Source: Thioclava sp. ES.031 (GTDB lineage: Bacteria; Pseudomonadota; Alphaproteobacteria; Rhodobacterales; Rhodobacteraceae). Taken from it: DNA of 64,000 bases. The stretch is taken from NCBI RefSeq assembly GCF_002563775.1, contig NZ_PDJO01000001.1:878001-942000 (forward strand), given 5' to 3'. How positions within the stretch are numbered: position 1 is the stretch's first letter; each line of letters starts with the position of its first letter. The position numbers were made by a program, and so were the translations under genes. The notes beneath the pieces are model-generated. The model did not search any database, had not been told where the DNA came from, and saw nothing but the letters and a program-made list of their open reading frames with translations. This document shows, in pieces, positions 19,937 to 27,506 of this stretch.

Positions 19937-21346
19937 TTACATTGCCCAGGGGCCGTGGAAGTCGCCACCCTCGCGGTCGGTGCGCTCGAACCCATGCGCG
20001 CCGAAGAAATCGCGCTGGCCCTGGATCATGTTCGCGGTGCCGCGCGCGGTGCGCATCGTGTCGAAATAGCTCAGCGCCATCGACAGGGCCGGAACCGCAA
20101 GCCCGTGGGCTGCGGCGATGCTGACGACCTTGCGCAGCGCGCCGTGATGCGCCTTCAGCAGATCCGCGAAATAGGGCGCATACATCAGGTTGCGATCGGG
20201 CGACTCGCTCAGCGCGCTCGCCATATCGTCGAGCATCGCCGAGCGGATGATGCAGCCGTCGCGCCAGACCAGCGCGATGTCGGGCAGCGGCAGATCCCAG
20301 TCGAAAGGCGCATTGGCCGAGCGCAGCAGCTCGAAGCCCTGCGCGTAGCACAGGATCTTGCCCGCGATCAGTGCGTTCTCCAGATCCTCCGCGCTCAGCG
20401 CGCCCTCGGGCAGCGCCTCGGGAGCGGCCCCGAACATGTCCTCGCCCTGCTTGCGGGCATCGAGCCGCGACGACAGGTTGCGCGCCATCACCGCCGCTTC
20501 GATCACCGGAACGGGGGCGGCCAGATGCTGCGCCTCGATCACGGTCCAGCGGCCGGTGCCTTTCTGACCCGCACGGTCGAGGATGATGTCGAGCATCGGC
20601 TCGCCAGTCTCGGGATCGGTGGCGCGGGCGACCTTGCCGGAAATCTCGATCAGGTAGGATTTCAGCGCGCCTTCGTCCCATTTCGCGAAGATCTCGCCGC
20701 AGGCCTGCGAGTTCAGCCCCATCCCGTCGCGCATCACGCCATAGGTCTCGGCGATCATCTGCATATCGGCATATTCGATGCCGTTATGCACGGCTTTGAC
20801 GAAATGACCCGAGCCGCCCTTGCCCATGAACCCGGCGCAGGGCGTGCCGTCGAATTTCGCGGCGATCGCGTTGAGGATCGGGGCCACGCGGTCCCAGTCC
20901 TGCTGCTCGCCGCCGCCCATGATCGCGGGCCCGTGGCGCGCGCCCTCTTCACCGCCGGAGACCCCGATGCCGAGGAAACGGGGGCCCGCCTTCGCCGCTT
21001 CTTCCGCGCGGCGCTCGGTGTCGTGGAAGTTGGCGTTGCCCGCGTCGATGATCAGATCGTCCGCGTCGAGATGAGCGCGCAGCGCCGCGATCTGCTGGTC
21101 GACCGGGTCGCCTGCGGGGACCATCAGGATGATCGCGCGGGGTTTCGCGATCGAGGCCACGAGGTCTTCGAGATTTTCGCAGGGCGTGATTTTCGACGCC
21201 AGCTCGCCCGCGTTCTCATGGAAGGTCTTGGTGACGCTGGTGGTGCGGTTGAACACCGAAATGTCGAACCCTTTTTCCGCGATATTGAGGGCAAGCATGC
21301 CGCCCATGGTGCCAAGGCCGATCAGCCCGATTTGCGATTGTGCCAC
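19937..21346 (-). CDS. gnd: 6-phosphogluconate dehydrogenase, decarboxylating
   Basis: The product is 469 residues, the long (dimeric) form. GLGTMGGMLALN is the dinucleotide loop, FNRTTS follows beta-strand 2, and GGSGHFVKAVHNGIEY holds the catalytic lysine. It oxidises 6-phosphogluconate to ribulose 5-phosphate and CO2 with NADP. It is a single-gene unit here, ended by a hairpin. The gluconate regulator, kinase and TRAP genes at 42-47 kb supply its substrate, though they are not adjacent. Confidence 0.95.
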   Translation of the reverse strand: MAQSQIGLIGLGTMGGMLALNIAEKGFDISVFNRTTSVTKTFHENAGELASKITPCENLEDLVASIAKPRAIILMVPAGDPVDQQIAALRAHLDADDLIIDAGNANFHDTERRAEEAAKAGPRFLGIGVSGGEEGARHGPAIMGGGEQQDWDRVAPILNAIAAKFDGTPCAGFMGKGGSGHFVKAVHNGIEYADMQMIAETYGVMRDGMGLNSQACGEIFAKWDEGALKSYLIEISGKVARATDPETGEPMLDIILDRAGQKGTGRWTVIEAQHLAAPVPVIEAAVMARNLSSRLDARKQGEDMFGAAPEALPEGALSAEDLENALIAGKILCYAQGFELLRSANAPFDWDLPLPDIALVWRDGCIIRSAMLDDMASALSESPDRNLMYAPYFADLLKAHHGALRKVVSIAAAHGLAVPALSMALSYFDTMRTARGTANMIQGQRDFFGAHGFERTDREGGDFHGPWAM

Positions 21347-21532
21347 GATACGGCCTCCGAAATTGTTGCATGCGGGCCGCGTCAGGCGCCCGGGGCGTCG
21401 TCTCTTTCGCTGCGCCGGACCGCCTGATTGCGCGGCGCTGCGAGGACGACCCGCACGAATTGCCCCAAGACGGCGGAAGTTGCAAATCCCCGACGCGGTG
21501 CGTGGGGCGGAGAAACGCGATAACGAGTTTCT

Positions 21533-21603
21533 GAGTAAATTACTCGGAAAAGGGGTTGCGCCCGTCGATCTGCGCCACTAACGAATACCCAATAAATTTA
21601 CTC
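21533..21603. promoter_or_regulatory. AT-rich palindrome and related half site before efeUOB
   Basis: GAGTAAATTACTC (21533-21545) is a perfect odd-length palindrome. A related element, AATAAATTTACTC at 21591-21603, shares the right arm and the following CGG; the two TTACTC arms are 58 bases apart. They lie in the 280-base gap before efeU, where an iron-responsive regulator would be expected. They do not match the Irr motif that I know, and I cannot name the regulator. Confidence 0.4.
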
Positions 21604-21627
21604 GGGAATCGACGGGGTGCCCACAGC

Positions 21628-23172
21628 ATGCTGGCAACATTCATCATCGGCCTGCGCGAAGGGCTCGAAGCGGCGCTGATCGTCGGGATCATTGCGGCCT
21701 TCCTGCGCGCCCGGGGCGAGCGTTTGACCGAGATGTGGCTTGGCGTCGCTGCCGCCGTGGCGCTGGCCGTCGGCGTTGGCGCGGGGCTCGCGCTGGTCGA
21801 GGCCGCTTTGCCGCATAGCGCGCAGGAAAAGCTCGAATGTGTGATCGCGGCCGTCGCGGTCGTCTTCGTGACGCTGATGGTGCTCTGGATGACGCGCCAC
21901 GCGGCGGGGCTGAAGGGCCAGATCGAGCGCGACGCCGATGCGGCGCTGGGGCAGGGGAGCCGGGTCGCGCTGGCGGCGATGGCCTTCCTCGCCGTGCTGC
22001 GCGAGGGGTTCGAGACCGCTGTCTTCCTGCTCGCCACGATCTCGGGCGCGCAGACCGGACATTGGGCGGGGCTAGGCGCGGCGCTTGGTCTCGCCGCTTC
22101 GGTCGCGCTTGGCTGGGCGATCGCGCAGGGTGGGATGCGGCTCAATCTGGGGCGCTTCTTCCGCTGGACCGGCGTGTTCCTGATCCTCGTCGCGGCGGGG
22201 CTGGTGTTGCAGACGCTGCGCTCGGCGCATGAGGCGGGTTGGCTGCTCGCCGGACAACAACGCATCGCCGATCTGAGCTGGCTCGTGGCCCCCGGCACCG
22301 TGCGCTCGGCGCTGATCACCGGCGTGCTGGGCATTCCCGCCGATCCGCGCCTGATCGAGGTGCTGGGCTGGATCGCCTATCTGATCCCGGTCGCGGCGCT
22401 GACCTATTGGCCGCGGGCACTGCGCCCCGATCCTCGCACGGCGCAATGGCTGCGCGGCTCTCTCGCGGTCGCCTTCGCGGCGCTGGCCGTCGGTATCGCG
22501 GCGCTTTGGCCGCAGCCGCAGGTGACGCTGCCCGATCATGCGCCGCGTGTGCTGGAAAGCGATATCGACACCTCCGCCGGGCCCGATCTGCGCTTGCAGG
22601 GTCAGGTTCTGGAGATGGGCGCGACCCGTGTCGATCTGACGGGCGCTGAGGCCACGCCGGAGCGGCATCTGGGTCTCCCGTCCCTGCATCGCCAGGTGCA
22701 GAGCCAGACCGAGATCGCGGACGCCCCCGGCCAGATCGATCTCGCCACGCTTGCGCAGCTCGCGGGCGGGCGGCTGCCGGTGGGCGTCAGCCCGGCGCGC
22801 AATCCCGGGCCTTTCGTGGCCGAGTGGACGCGGCTGGAACAGGTGACCGTCTGGACTGCAGGCGATGCGCTTCTCGATGCGCGGGGCCGTAGCGCGGTGA
22901 CGCTGCGCCTCTCGGGCGGCGGGCTGACCACGCCGCGCACGCTGCGCGTCGATGCAGCGCCCGGCGGTTCGGCAACCGGCGCCTGGGTCATGGCCCCCGC
23001 CGCCGCGCAGGACGCCGCCGATGCGCTGCGTGCGCTGCGTCGTGCCCGCATCGAGCACCAGTTCTGGGCCCGAGAGCTGCCCGTGATCCTCTTCCTCATC
23101 GCGCTCGCGCTGGCGGCCTCTGCGCTCGCCCGCGCGCGCCCCGCACCGTTTTTCCCCGCCAGGTCCCTCTGA
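21628..23172 (+). CDS. efeU: FTR1-family iron permease EfeU with long C-terminal extension
   Basis: The product is 514 residues. The two Fe3+-binding REXXE motifs are present: REGLE at residues 10-14 and REGFE in the fourth helix. Seven membrane helices occupy about residues 1-295. Ordinary EfeU stops near 280; here a further ~190-residue, probably periplasmic, region follows and ends in one more helix (LPVILFLIALALAASALA). The extension has no domain I can name. It opens the efeUOB operon, which imports ferrous iron after oxidation at the periplasmic side. ATG 21628 starts directly before the first helix. Confidence 0.88.
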   Translation: MLATFIIGLREGLEAALIVGIIAAFLRARGERLTEMWLGVAAAVALAVGVGAGLALVEAALPHSAQEKLECVIAAVAVVFVTLMVLWMTRHAAGLKGQIERDADAALGQGSRVALAAMAFLAVLREGFETAVFLLATISGAQTGHWAGLGAALGLAASVALGWAIAQGGMRLNLGRFFRWTGVFLILVAAGLVLQTLRSAHEAGWLLAGQQRIADLSWLVAPGTVRSALITGVLGIPADPRLIEVLGWIAYLIPVAALTYWPRALRPDPRTAQWLRGSLAVAFAALAVGIAALWPQPQVTLPDHAPRVLESDIDTSAGPDLRLQGQVLEMGATRVDLTGAEATPERHLGLPSLHRQVQSQTEIADAPGQIDLATLAQLAGGRLPVGVSPARNPGPFVAEWTRLEQVTVWTAGDALLDARGRSAVTLRLSGGGLTTPRTLRVDAAPGGSATGAWVMAPAAAQDAADALRALRRARIEHQFWARELPVILFLIALALAASALARARPAPFFPARSL

Positions 23173-23210
23173 CCAAGCCAAAACCGCAGAGCAAATACAG
23201 GAGCCTGACA

Positions 23211-24410
23211 ATGAACATGTCGTCCCGCGCGCGCCGTCGCGCCGTTCCCCTTCTCGCTGCAACCGCGTTCTTCGCGCAGCCCGCACTGGCCGATGCGCCG
23301 ATGAATAACGGGGCCGCGCAGGTCGCGATCACGCTGACCGGCGATAATGGCGGCGCGTGTGTCCTCGATCACGACAGCGCGGCGGCGGGGCCGATCACCT
23401 TCACGGTGACCAATGAATCCGCCCCGGCGATCTCCGAGCTGGAGCTGCTGTCGGACAGCCGCATCCTCGGCGAGAAAGAGAACCTCGCCCCCGGTCTCCC
23501 CGCGTCGAGCTTCACCGTCACGCTCGACGGTGGCGACTATCGCATCTATTGCCCGGGCGCTGTCGAAGACACCGTAGCCTTCACCGTGACCGGCGAGAGC
23601 AAGCAGCGCGCGCAAAGTGCGATCGGCGATCTCCTGGATGAAGGCACCGCAGGCTATGCCAACTACGTCGAAGGCATGGTCGATGCGATGGTCACTGCGA
23701 GCGAACGGCTCGCCGCGAAAGTGGATGCGGGCGACGTGGAGGGCGCGAAAGCGGCCTATGCGCAGGCGCGTCCGTTCTACGAGCGGATCGAGCCCGACGT
23801 CGAAGGCTTCGTCCTGCCCGGCACCGACCCGACCGACAACTCGGGCAACCTCGATTACCTGATCGACATGCGCGCCTCGAACCTCGACCCGGCGGTCGGC
23901 TGGCACGGCTTCCACGCGGTGGAGCGCGACCTGTTCGAGGGTGGCGAGATCACCGACGAGACCAAGGCGCATGCCGCGGAACTGGTGAAGAACGTCAAGA
24001 TGCTCGCCGATCTGTCGGGCGGGATCGAGTATCGCCCGGAAGATCTGGCGAACGGCGCGGCGGCCCTTCTGGAAGAGGTCCAAAGCGGCAAGATCAGCGG
24101 TGAGGAAGAGGCCTATAGCCATATCGACCTCGTGGACTTCGCGGCCAATATCGAAGGCGCGCATCAGGCGTTCGCCTTCCTCGAGCCGGGGCTGAAGCGG
24201 ATCGATCCGGATGTGGCCGAGACCATCGCGCAGCGCTTTGCGGATGTGCAGACGATGCTCGAAGACTACCGCGATCCCGAGGCTCTGGGCGGCTACAAGA
24301 TCTACGATGCCGAGCTGCGCAAATCGGACGCGGTGAAGCTGAGCCGTGCGATCCAGATGCTGCAGGAGCCGCTGTCGCGGATCGCCGAAAAAGTCGCCAC
24401 GGCAAGCTGA
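23211..24410 (+). CDS. efeO: Periplasmic iron-uptake protein EfeO (cupredoxin plus M75/imelysin)
   Basis: The product is 399 residues with a cleavable signal peptide (about residues 1-28, ending ALADA). An N-terminal cupredoxin-like domain (about 30-125, with CVLDHD and YRIYCPGA) precedes an imelysin/M75 domain whose HxxE signature is in WHGFHAVERDLF. EfeO binds ferrous/ferric iron in the periplasm and passes it to EfeU. The gene starts 38 bases after efeU and is followed closely by efeB. Confidence 0.93.
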   Translation: MNMSSRARRRAVPLLAATAFFAQPALADAPMNNGAAQVAITLTGDNGGACVLDHDSAAAGPITFTVTNESAPAISELELLSDSRILGEKENLAPGLPASSFTVTLDGGDYRIYCPGAVEDTVAFTVTGESKQRAQSAIGDLLDEGTAGYANYVEGMVDAMVTASERLAAKVDAGDVEGAKAAYAQARPFYERIEPDVEGFVLPGTDPTDNSGNLDYLIDMRASNLDPAVGWHGFHAVERDLFEGGEITDETKAHAAELVKNVKMLADLSGGIEYRPEDLANGAAALLEEVQSGKISGEEEAYSHIDLVDFAANIEGAHQAFAFLEPGLKRIDPDVAETIAQRFADVQTMLEDYRDPEALGGYKIYDAELRKSDAVKLSRAIQMLQEPLSRIAEKVATAS

Positions 24411-24427
24411 AGACGAAGGAGGCCATG

Positions 24428-25684
24428 ATGCGCGGGCAAGACGATAAACCGGCAGGACTGTCACGGCGTGGGCTGTTTCTGGGCGCGGCAGCGCTTGGGG
24501 GCACCATCGCCACGGCGGGGCAGGCGGCGGAGACCGGCAAGGTCGCGCCCGACGCCATGCCCGACCCGGACCAGAGGCGCTACGCCTTCTACGGCACCGG
24601 GCCGCAGGCCGGGATCGCCACGCCGCCGCAGCAGCATCTGATGGCCATGGCCTTCGACCTGACCGGGACCGATCCGCGCGCGCTGCAGGTGCTGCTCGCG
24701 CGCTGGTCGGCCTCGATCGGGCTGATGATGGAAGGGCGGCCGGTCGGTCCGGCAGAGCCCGACCGCGAGACGGCCACCGCGCTCGAGACCGGCGAGGCGC
24801 TCGGTCTTGGCCCGGCGGGGCTGACGGTGACCGTGGGCCTTGGCCCGCGCGTTTTCTCCAAGGAGATGGGGCTGGCGGCGAAGGCCCCGCCGCATCTGCG
24901 CCCGCTGGCCGATCTGCCGTCGGACGCGCTGCGCCCCGAGATCAGCGGTGGCGATCTCTCGCTACAGGCCTGCGCCGACGATCCGCAGGTCGCTTATCAC
25001 GCGGTGCGCATCCTCGCGCGGATCGCGAAACGCACCGGCGCCGCAACGGTTCGCTGGACCCAGCTCGGCTTCGGGCGCGCCTCCGCGGGCGCGGGGCAGG
25101 AGACGCCGCGCAATCTCTTTGGCTATCGCGACGGCACCCGCAACATCACCACGCCCGAGCAGCTCGCGCAGCATGTCTGGGCCAATGACGGTCCCGAATG
25201 GCAGCATGGCGGGACCTATCAGGTGATGCGCCGGATCGAGATGCATATCGAGAACTGGGACAACGCGCAGGTCAGTCACCAGAACGACGTCTTCGGGCGG
25301 CACAAGCTCACCGGCGCGCCGCTGACCGGGACGGACGAATTCGACACGCCCGATTTCAAGGCGAAGAACGCGCAAGGCGAACCGGTGATCCCGACGCATG
25401 CGCATATCCGTCTGTCGGCGCATGAGACCAATGACGGCATCCGCATCCTGCGGCGTGGCTACAACTTCACCGGCGGGCTGAATGCGGTCGGGCGGCTCGA
25501 TGCGGGGCTGTTCTTCATCAGCTACCAGAACGACCCCGCGCATTTCGAGGCGCTGCAACGGCGGCTCGGCGCGTCGGACCTGCTGAACGAGTACATCTCC
25601 CACACCGGATCGGGGCTGTTCTGGGTGCCGCCTGCCGCGCCGAAAGGCTCCTATATCGGCGCGCCGCTTTTCGCAGCGGTCTAA
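24428..25684 (+). CDS. efeB: Tat-exported DyP-type peroxidase EfeB
   Basis: The product is 418 residues with a Tat signal LSRRGLFLGAAALGG. The DyP catalytic block GYRDGTRN (GxxDG) is present, and the proximal heme His is expected in the TPTHAHIRL segment (HAHIRLS). EfeB oxidises ferrous iron or takes iron from heme in the periplasm. Two tandem ATGs occur at 24425 and 24428; AAGGAGG at 24416-24422 leaves 2 or 5 bases, so 24428 is preferred. It is the third gene of efeUOB. Confidence 0.93.
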   Translation: MRGQDDKPAGLSRRGLFLGAAALGGTIATAGQAAETGKVAPDAMPDPDQRRYAFYGTGPQAGIATPPQQHLMAMAFDLTGTDPRALQVLLARWSASIGLMMEGRPVGPAEPDRETATALETGEALGLGPAGLTVTVGLGPRVFSKEMGLAAKAPPHLRPLADLPSDALRPEISGGDLSLQACADDPQVAYHAVRILARIAKRTGAATVRWTQLGFGRASAGAGQETPRNLFGYRDGTRNITTPEQLAQHVWANDGPEWQHGGTYQVMRRIEMHIENWDNAQVSHQNDVFGRHKLTGAPLTGTDEFDTPDFKAKNAQGEPVIPTHAHIRLSAHETNDGIRILRRGYNFTGGLNAVGRLDAGLFFISYQNDPAHFEALQRRLGASDLLNEYISHTGSGLFWVPPAAPKGSYIGAPLFAAV

Positions 25685-26173
25685 GCCTCCGGAGCGGATC
25701 CGGCGGTGACCACTTTGCGCGCCGTCGTCGCGGCGGCGTGCAGGTGGGTCTGCATCGTGGCCGCGCTGCTGCAGATGTGAGGCCCTGCCTTCTTGCCATC
25801 CATCTGTGCCTGCGCGCTGTTCCCCGCGCATCTGTGCCGCCCATGCCACAGCCCGCTCGATTTCTTCCGGAACCTATGTCGACATTCCGCGTTGGGCGAG
25901 ACTTAACGGTGACCGAAAGGCTCACCGAGCCGTTGCTGCACCTTGGGGATGGCTACGCCCTCACAGTGCGAATCGCGTGGGGTGCGAGGCGAGGTTCCGT
26001 GTTCGGGCCCTCGAAATCCGGCCTCTCCCGCATGTGAGGCCACCATCGCGCTCCCTCGCGTCTGCGTGACCTGCAAGGGCTGCGCGGGTTTCAAGAGGTA
26101 ACATCCGTTCAGATGACCTTGAGGTAGAGGCGTCCGTCGGCAACTCCCTGCTGAGCTCTCGGCATTTGGCTGC

Positions 26174-26193
26174 CGGTTCCATCGATGGAACCG
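26174..26193. promoter_or_regulatory. 20-base perfect palindrome upstream of the DUF882 gene
   Basis: CGGTTCCATCGATGGAACCG reads the same on both strands with no spacer. It lies 73 bases before the ATG. It could be an operator for a dimeric regulator or a hairpin at the transcript start. No regulator gene is adjacent. Confidence 0.5.
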
Positions 26194-26223
26194 CGTGCGG
26201 CCCTTTTGTTCGTCCCCGAAATT

Positions 26224-26257
26224 TCGAAGTTGCGCCCTTCGACACGCATTCGAAGGG
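26224..26257 (+). promoter_or_regulatory. Two mutually exclusive leader hairpins covering the ribosome site
   Basis: TCGAAG (26224-26229) can pair with CTTCGA (26237-26242). Alternatively CCCTTCG (26235-26241) can pair with CGAAGGG (26251-26257). The second stem includes the AAGGGA ribosome site of the gene starting at 26267, and the shared CTTCG strand can serve only one hairpin at a time. This geometry could switch translation on or off; it is a structural reading only. Confidence 0.4.
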
Positions 26258-26266
26258 ACAACAATC

Positions 26267-26803
26267 ATGGCAAAGGCATCAGGACTGCTCCGTCGCGGGT
26301 TTCTCCTGGGCGCGGCGGGCGCCCTCGCAACCCCCTACATCGTCACCCCGGCACAGGCAGGCCAGACGGACGAGCGCCGCCTGCGCTTCCACAATCCGCA
26401 TACCAACGAGAATTTCGACGCGGTCTATTTCGCGAAGGGGCAGTATGACGACGACGCGATGCGCGAGTTCTACCGGATCGCCCGCGACTGGCGTCAGGAG
26501 AAAGAGGTGAAGATCGACAATCGCACGATCAACATCGCCTATAACATGCAGAACATACTCGAGCAGAGCACGCCGCTGATGCTGGTGTCGGGCTACCGCA
26601 CGCCGAAGACGAACCGTCTCGTGCATGGCGCGACGCATAGCTACCACATGCGGGGCGAAGCGCTCGATCTGACGCATCCGAATGTATCGACCAGCACGCT
26701 GCACAAAGTGGCCCTGCGCATCCGTGGCGGCGGTGTCGGCTACTATCCGAGCGAGCATTTCGTGCATGTCGATTGCGGCCCCGTCCGCACCTGGCGCGGC
26801 TGA
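26267..26803 (+). CDS. DUF882 / YcbK-type (M15 fold) murein peptidase-like protein
   Basis: The product is 178 residues with a twin-arginine-like export signal (LLRRGFLLGAAGALA). The M15 zinc ligands are visible: SYHMRGEALD (HxxxxxxxD) and HFVHVD (HxH-type) near the C-terminus. E. coli YcbK/MepK, of the same family, cleaves meso-Dap crosslinks formed by L,D-transpeptidases. An L,D-transpeptidase gene lies at 38.9 kb. ATG 26267 has AAGGGA upstream within a potential hairpin. The gene appears to be monocistronic. Confidence 0.85.
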   Translation: MAKASGLLRRGFLLGAAGALATPYIVTPAQAGQTDERRLRFHNPHTNENFDAVYFAKGQYDDDAMREFYRIARDWRQEKEVKIDNRTINIAYNMQNILEQSTPLMLVSGYRTPKTNRLVHGATHSYHMRGEALDLTHPNVSTSTLHKVALRIRGGGVGYYPSEHFVHVDCGPVRTWRG

Positions 26804-26827
26804 GCGCAGGCCTTCCAAAGACCACCG

Positions 26828-26889
26828 GCGCGGCGCGCGGTTTCCCTGCCTTCACGGGATCGAAACGAGGGCAGGACGCCGCGCCGCGC
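26828..26889 (+). terminator. Long GC-rich hairpin after the DUF882 gene
   Basis: GCGCGGCGCG (26828-26837) pairs perfectly with CGCGCCGCGC (26880-26889), and inside it CCCTGCC (26844-26850) pairs with GGGCAGG (26869-26875). The 62-base structure begins 24 bases after the stop. No T tract follows, so it may act as a Rho-assisted end, an RNA-stabilising hairpin or a small RNA body. Confidence 0.4.
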
Positions 26890-27032
26890 TGACGTATCGG
26901 CACCCCCGGCGGTGCCATCTTCTCGCGACGTTTTTACGAAAATTTAGTGCCTCGCGCCGCTCGTGCCCTAGGTGAAGGGCGGCTAACCAGCGCCGCGCGA
27001 GCGCTCACCGATAAAACGGCGAGGAGAAACTC

Positions 27033-27506
27033 ATGAAATTGAAAATCAACGGCAAGTCCGTCGACGTGCAGTCCGGCCCGGATACCCCGCTCCTTTGGGT
27101 GATCCGCGATGAGCTCGGCATGACCGGCACGAAATTCGGCTGCGGGATCGCACAATGCGGCGCCTGTTCGGTGCTGCTTGATGGCACGGTTCAGCGCAGC
27201 TGTGTCCTGCCCGTCAGCGCCGTCGGCGACAGCGAAGTCACCACCATCGAAGAGATCGAGAACGACCCCGTCGGCAAGCGTGTCGTCGAGGCCTGGGTCG
27301 ACAAGGAAGTGCCGCAATGCGGCTATTGCCAGTCCGGTCAGGTGATGGCGGCGACCTCGCTGCTGAAGTCGAACGACAAGCCCACCGAAGATGACATCAC
27401 GGCAGCTATGACCAACCTGTGCCGCTGCGGCACCTATAACGCGATCAACGACACGATCGCCTCGATTGCCGGCACCGATGCAGCGAAAGCGGGGGATGCG
27501 CAATGA
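27033..27506 (+). CDS. iorA: [2Fe-2S] subunit of molybdenum hydroxylase (isoquinoline 1-oxidoreductase alpha type)
   Basis: The product is 157 residues. The plant-type cluster is in CGIAQCGACSVLLDG with a later Cys (RSC), and the second cluster in QCGYCQSGQ and LCRCGTY. The two-subunit arrangement with the following gene, without an FAD subunit, is that of isoquinoline 1-oxidoreductase and related periplasmic aldehyde or N-heterocycle dehydrogenases. AGGAG precedes the ATG. Its stop overlaps the next start by 4 bases. Confidence 0.88.
   Translation: MKLKINGKSVDVQSGPDTPLLWVIRDELGMTGTKFGCGIAQCGACSVLLDGTVQRSCVLPVSAVGDSEVTTIEEIENDPVGKRVVEAWVDKEVPQCGYCQSGQVMAATSLLKSNDKPTEDDITAAMTNLCRCGTYNAINDTIASIAGTDAAKAGDAQ

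Larger units (their letters stand above)
25685..26266. other. Intergenic stretch of 582 bases, no convincing gene
   Basis: No reading frame here has a ribosome site together with a recognisable protein. The left part shows a weak CCGGA/TCCGG inverted repeat just after the efeB stop. The right part, from 26170, holds a 20-base perfect palindrome and two overlapping hairpins leading into the DUF882 gene, listed separately. Confidence 0.6.

Noticed and set aside
22602..24464. 620-codon open frame on the minus strand opposite efeU and efeO
   Set aside because: Covers two genes of a recognised operon and has no protein-like pattern.
25685..26266. Short open frames on both strands in the efeB-DUF882 gap, including one of about 40 codons ending at the efeB stop
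   Set aside because: No ribosome sites, membrane segments or recognisable motifs; left as non-coding.
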